DNA of 10,263 nt from contig JADNRX010001383.1 in NCBI GenBank assembly GCA_015501595.1, positions 1 through 10,263 of the forward strand, given 5' to 3'. Positions within the stretch are counted from its first letter, which is position 1. Each line of letters begins with the position of its first letter. Shown in pieces: positions 8,528 to 10,263 of the stretch. Source of the stretch: Hymenopellis radicata (Eukaryota > Basidiomycota > Agaricomycetes > Agaricales > Physalacriaceae). A model generated the notes under the pieces. The model had not been told where the DNA came from. It did not search any database and worked only from the letters and a program-made list of their open reading frames with translations. A program made the position numbers and the translations under genes.

Positions 8528-9311
8528 TTATCCACAGGCATTCCGAGCCAGACCGGTGATAATATCCATAATGATACATCCTCCGAACGAAACTTCCCCA
8601 CAATCGAAATGAGTGTAGCCACACTGCTCAGCATGCAGTATGAGTTGTCCAGCTCGTATTCGGGGAAATATTTCATGTTCGTGGACGTCCCCAAAATGAC
8701 GATCCCACCCGAACTTGATTGAAGCTCTGGCAGACTGTATAAACCCACGTAACAGTTCAGCGACAGGACCTTCGCCTCTGGCGCCACGGGGATTGAAACC
8801 AGATGCAGCATCCTTGGGGCAATCGGGATGCTCGTCGAAGAATCTTGACAGGCATCGAGCGTCCGCCCGCCAAGCATAAATGTGGTCGCTCAATGTCTGC
8901 CAAGTATCTCCGAGTCCAGAAAGGTAAGTCAGAAACTCTTCGAGATCGTGGTGCACTATGTTCAGTGTAAATATGAGGGTTCCCGGCATACCAGAAGACA
9001 AAACATACTTGTCAAGTAGTCAGCATGTGAGTCCCGGCTTTGTTTCATCGCAGAGATGATATCCTTCAGTCGAGCAGCCTCCCGCCTTTCTCATAGTAGG
9101 TCGCAAATACGCCATCTAGCGAGCCTCTGGCGACACCCAAGGCCAGCGGTAGTGTTCGGTGATTTGCCTGCTCCCCAACGAATAACACACTCCGCCTCTT
9201 ATCAAGCAAGATGTCATTCAAAGCCTTTTCAGCGTCGGCGGACAGGAGAGTTAGATCAGCCTGTGGAGAACCAGAACCCAAAACATCTGTAATCCAAGTA
9301 GGGGTCTGCAT
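8528..9311 (-). CDS. Unrecognised helical protein, two exons, one apparent frameshift
   Basis: Exons: 9311-9009 and 8955-8528. The intron of 53 bp (GTATGT...CATAG, 8956-9008) joins in correct phase. Within exon 1 the frame shifts at about 9081-9083: the frame reading GSLDGVFATYYEKGG continues as EAARLKDIISAMKQSRD only if one base is added. Corrected length would be 243 residues. Predicted character is mostly soluble and alpha-helical, with heptad-like hydrophobic spacing in ADAEKALNDIL, LKDIISAMK and LEEFLTYLSGL, so coiled-coil interaction is possible. I recognise no catalytic motif. The second exon is less certain after about residue 155, since another minus frame (8308-8877) is open over the same DNA. 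The ATG at 9311 is the first after an in-frame TGA, so an upstream exon may exist. It may be a real gene with a sequence error or a pseudogene. Confidence 0.45.
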
Positions 9312-9338
9312 GCGGCTGGAGATTTCATGCGCACCTTC

Positions 9339-9750
9339 TCATCGACGGCTGTGGCAAGAATATAGGTTTTCGGCGGCCCTGGTCACGGTATTGGCGTCGG
9401 TGGTTGCAGACGGCAATGTGGATGATGTGGAAGTCGCGGCGGCTGATACGGCGTCGGGCGTTTTCTTCGTCTTCCTCTTCGCCTTGTACCACCAATTTGG
9501 TGCTTTGCCTTGTGCACCTCCTCCCTCGGCCCAGCATCTATCAGCAGTGTGTCCTTTCTTCCCACAATTGCTACACACCACAGACGCTGTTGTCGATGAA
9601 GAAGTGGATGCTGCTGATTCGTCACAGAGGCGTTGAATAACCAAGGGGCGATATTCAAGTTAATGGACTCACCTCGGATGAAACCCATTAGACTGAGGAG
9701 GACGTCGTCGTGTTCAGAACAGTGTGTGGGTACATCGTGACTCGATGGCT
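9339..9750 (-). mobile_element. Ty1/copia-type gag fragment with CCHC zinc knuckle
   Basis: The minus frame 9659-9339 encodes VIQRLCDE, a Ser/Thr-rich spacer, then CSNCGKKGHTADRC, a perfect C-x2-C-x4-H-x4-C zinc knuckle at about 9534-9575, followed by WAEGGGAQGKAPNWW and a Lys-rich stretch. This order is typical of the gag part of copia-type retrotransposons in agaricomycetes, where the knuckle packages element RNA. Upstream, the segment reading DDVLLSLMGFIRGESINL (about 9736-9656) is in another frame and joins to EYRPLVIQRL if one base is added at about 9656. No protease, integrase, reverse transcriptase or LTR is visible, so this is a fragment or a domesticated gag. The frame stops at TGA 9339 but stays open on the far side into the unknown gene at 9311. 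Confidence 0.75.
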
Positions 9751-9858
9751 TCACACGCCGTCGAAAGGTACAGAGCGGCTGTCAAATGACTCAAATCCAA
9801 TATTAGCAAGTATAAGGATAAGAGTCTGGATTCTCCAACAGAATTCCCTCCTCGGCCA

Positions 9859-10095
9859 TCAGCGAAGACGGTGTCGCATGTTGAGGCGGATCAAGGAAAA
9901 GAGGATGGTCAAGTCGATCCATCTCGAGACCATGGCGGAAGGTAGCGTGTTTGCAAGCGCCACATTGCTTCCCGTGAAGATAGACGTGGTGTTTAAGTTA
10001 TCGTTGAACCCTTGGGAAATTGATTTTAAACGATGCCGACCGTCATTGTCAAAACATCCCAAGCCTGTTACCGAGATGATCTTGCCGCTCCCGAA
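9859..10095 (-). pseudogene. Coding-like fragment holding minus-strand copy of the inverted repeat pair (core 9886-9961)
   Basis: The minus frame from 10095 to the TGA at 9859 encodes about 78 residues, including GCFDNDGRHRLKS and the repeated core VALANTLPSAMVSRWIDL then TILFSLIR. A plausible splice acceptor (TTCTTGCAG) ends at 10097, and an in-frame stop lies just upstream of it, so this looks like an internal exon. It is the longer, in-frame version of the segment found inverted at 7951-8026. A second minus frame through the same DNA, containing LDHPLFLDPPQHA, is also open but shows the wrong substitution pattern between copies. Protein family not recognised. The plus-strand frame 9710-10120 covers the same DNA and is taken as its shadow. 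Confidence 0.4.
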
Positions 10096-10113
10096 TCTGC
10101 AAGAATGCCAGTA

Positions 10114-10263
10114 TCAGTAATGCAACGAGGGCAAGTGGATCGGAAGAATTGTCGACCGTTGTGTTTTATGGCGTCGTCCGATAAAACCATTGCACAGAAG
10201 CCACTTCTGAATGCCCGTGCCAGCTGCAGCCCTCGAAATTTCCACAGCTATTCGGGGACCTTT
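10114..10263 (-). other. Open minus frame running off the right edge
   Basis: A 49-codon minus frame is open from the window end to TGA at 10114 and reads KGPRIAVEISRAAAG, then GIQKWLLCNGF. It could be the exon before the fragment ending at 9859, if a donor near 10163 (GTCGAC, weak) joins the acceptor at 10097. Too short and too weakly marked to call a gene. Confidence 0.2.

Overview
The window looks like genomic DNA from a filamentous basidiomycete, probably an agaricomycete. Three things point there: genes split by very short GT-AG introns (46 to 58 bp), an intact FunK1-type fungal protein kinase, and a Ty1/copia-like gag remnant. There is no bacterial operon structure, Shine-Dalgarno signal, tRNA, rRNA or CRISPR array. 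All confidently called genes lie on the minus strand.

Layout. (1) 275-1810, minus: five-exon gene for a mitochondrial pyruvate dehydrogenase kinase (PDK/PKP family), with a TATA-like box and a CACGTG box just upstream (1933-1946). One base appears to be missing near 681, which breaks the frame between the N-box and the G1 box. (2) About 1950-3990: intergenic, with only weak ORFs, one short stretch of coding-like composition (2087-2290) and three inverted repeats (2430-2477, 3159-3235, 3755-3792). (3) 3994-6391, minus: complete five-exon FunK1 kinase whose four introns restore one 729-residue frame, with a second CACGTG box 142 bp before its ATG. (4) 6400-7950: no gene that I can support. (5) 7950-10263: a mosaic, degraded-looking region. 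It holds an unrecognised two-exon helical gene (8528-9311, minus), a copia-type gag fragment with a perfect CCHC zinc knuckle (9339-9750, minus), a near-perfect 21-bp-stem hairpin (8247-8295), and two diverged copies of one coding segment in opposite orientation (7951-8026 on plus, 9886-9961 on minus).

The two kinases are unrelated: the first is a GHKL-fold regulator of the pyruvate dehydrogenase complex, the second a divergent eukaryotic-like protein kinase of the fungus-specific expanded family. I see no functional link beyond adjacency and a shared promoter motif.

The strongest observations are (a) three apparent single-base deletions in three independent reading frames, each repaired by lengthening a C run on the plus strand by one, which suggests systematic sequence error rather than three pseudogenes; (b) the inverted pair of diverged coding repeats flanking the retroelement/unknown-gene block; and (c) the 8247-8295 hairpin, fully paired in plus-strand RNA when G-U pairs are allowed. 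I did not find convincing evidence of a new multi-gene system.
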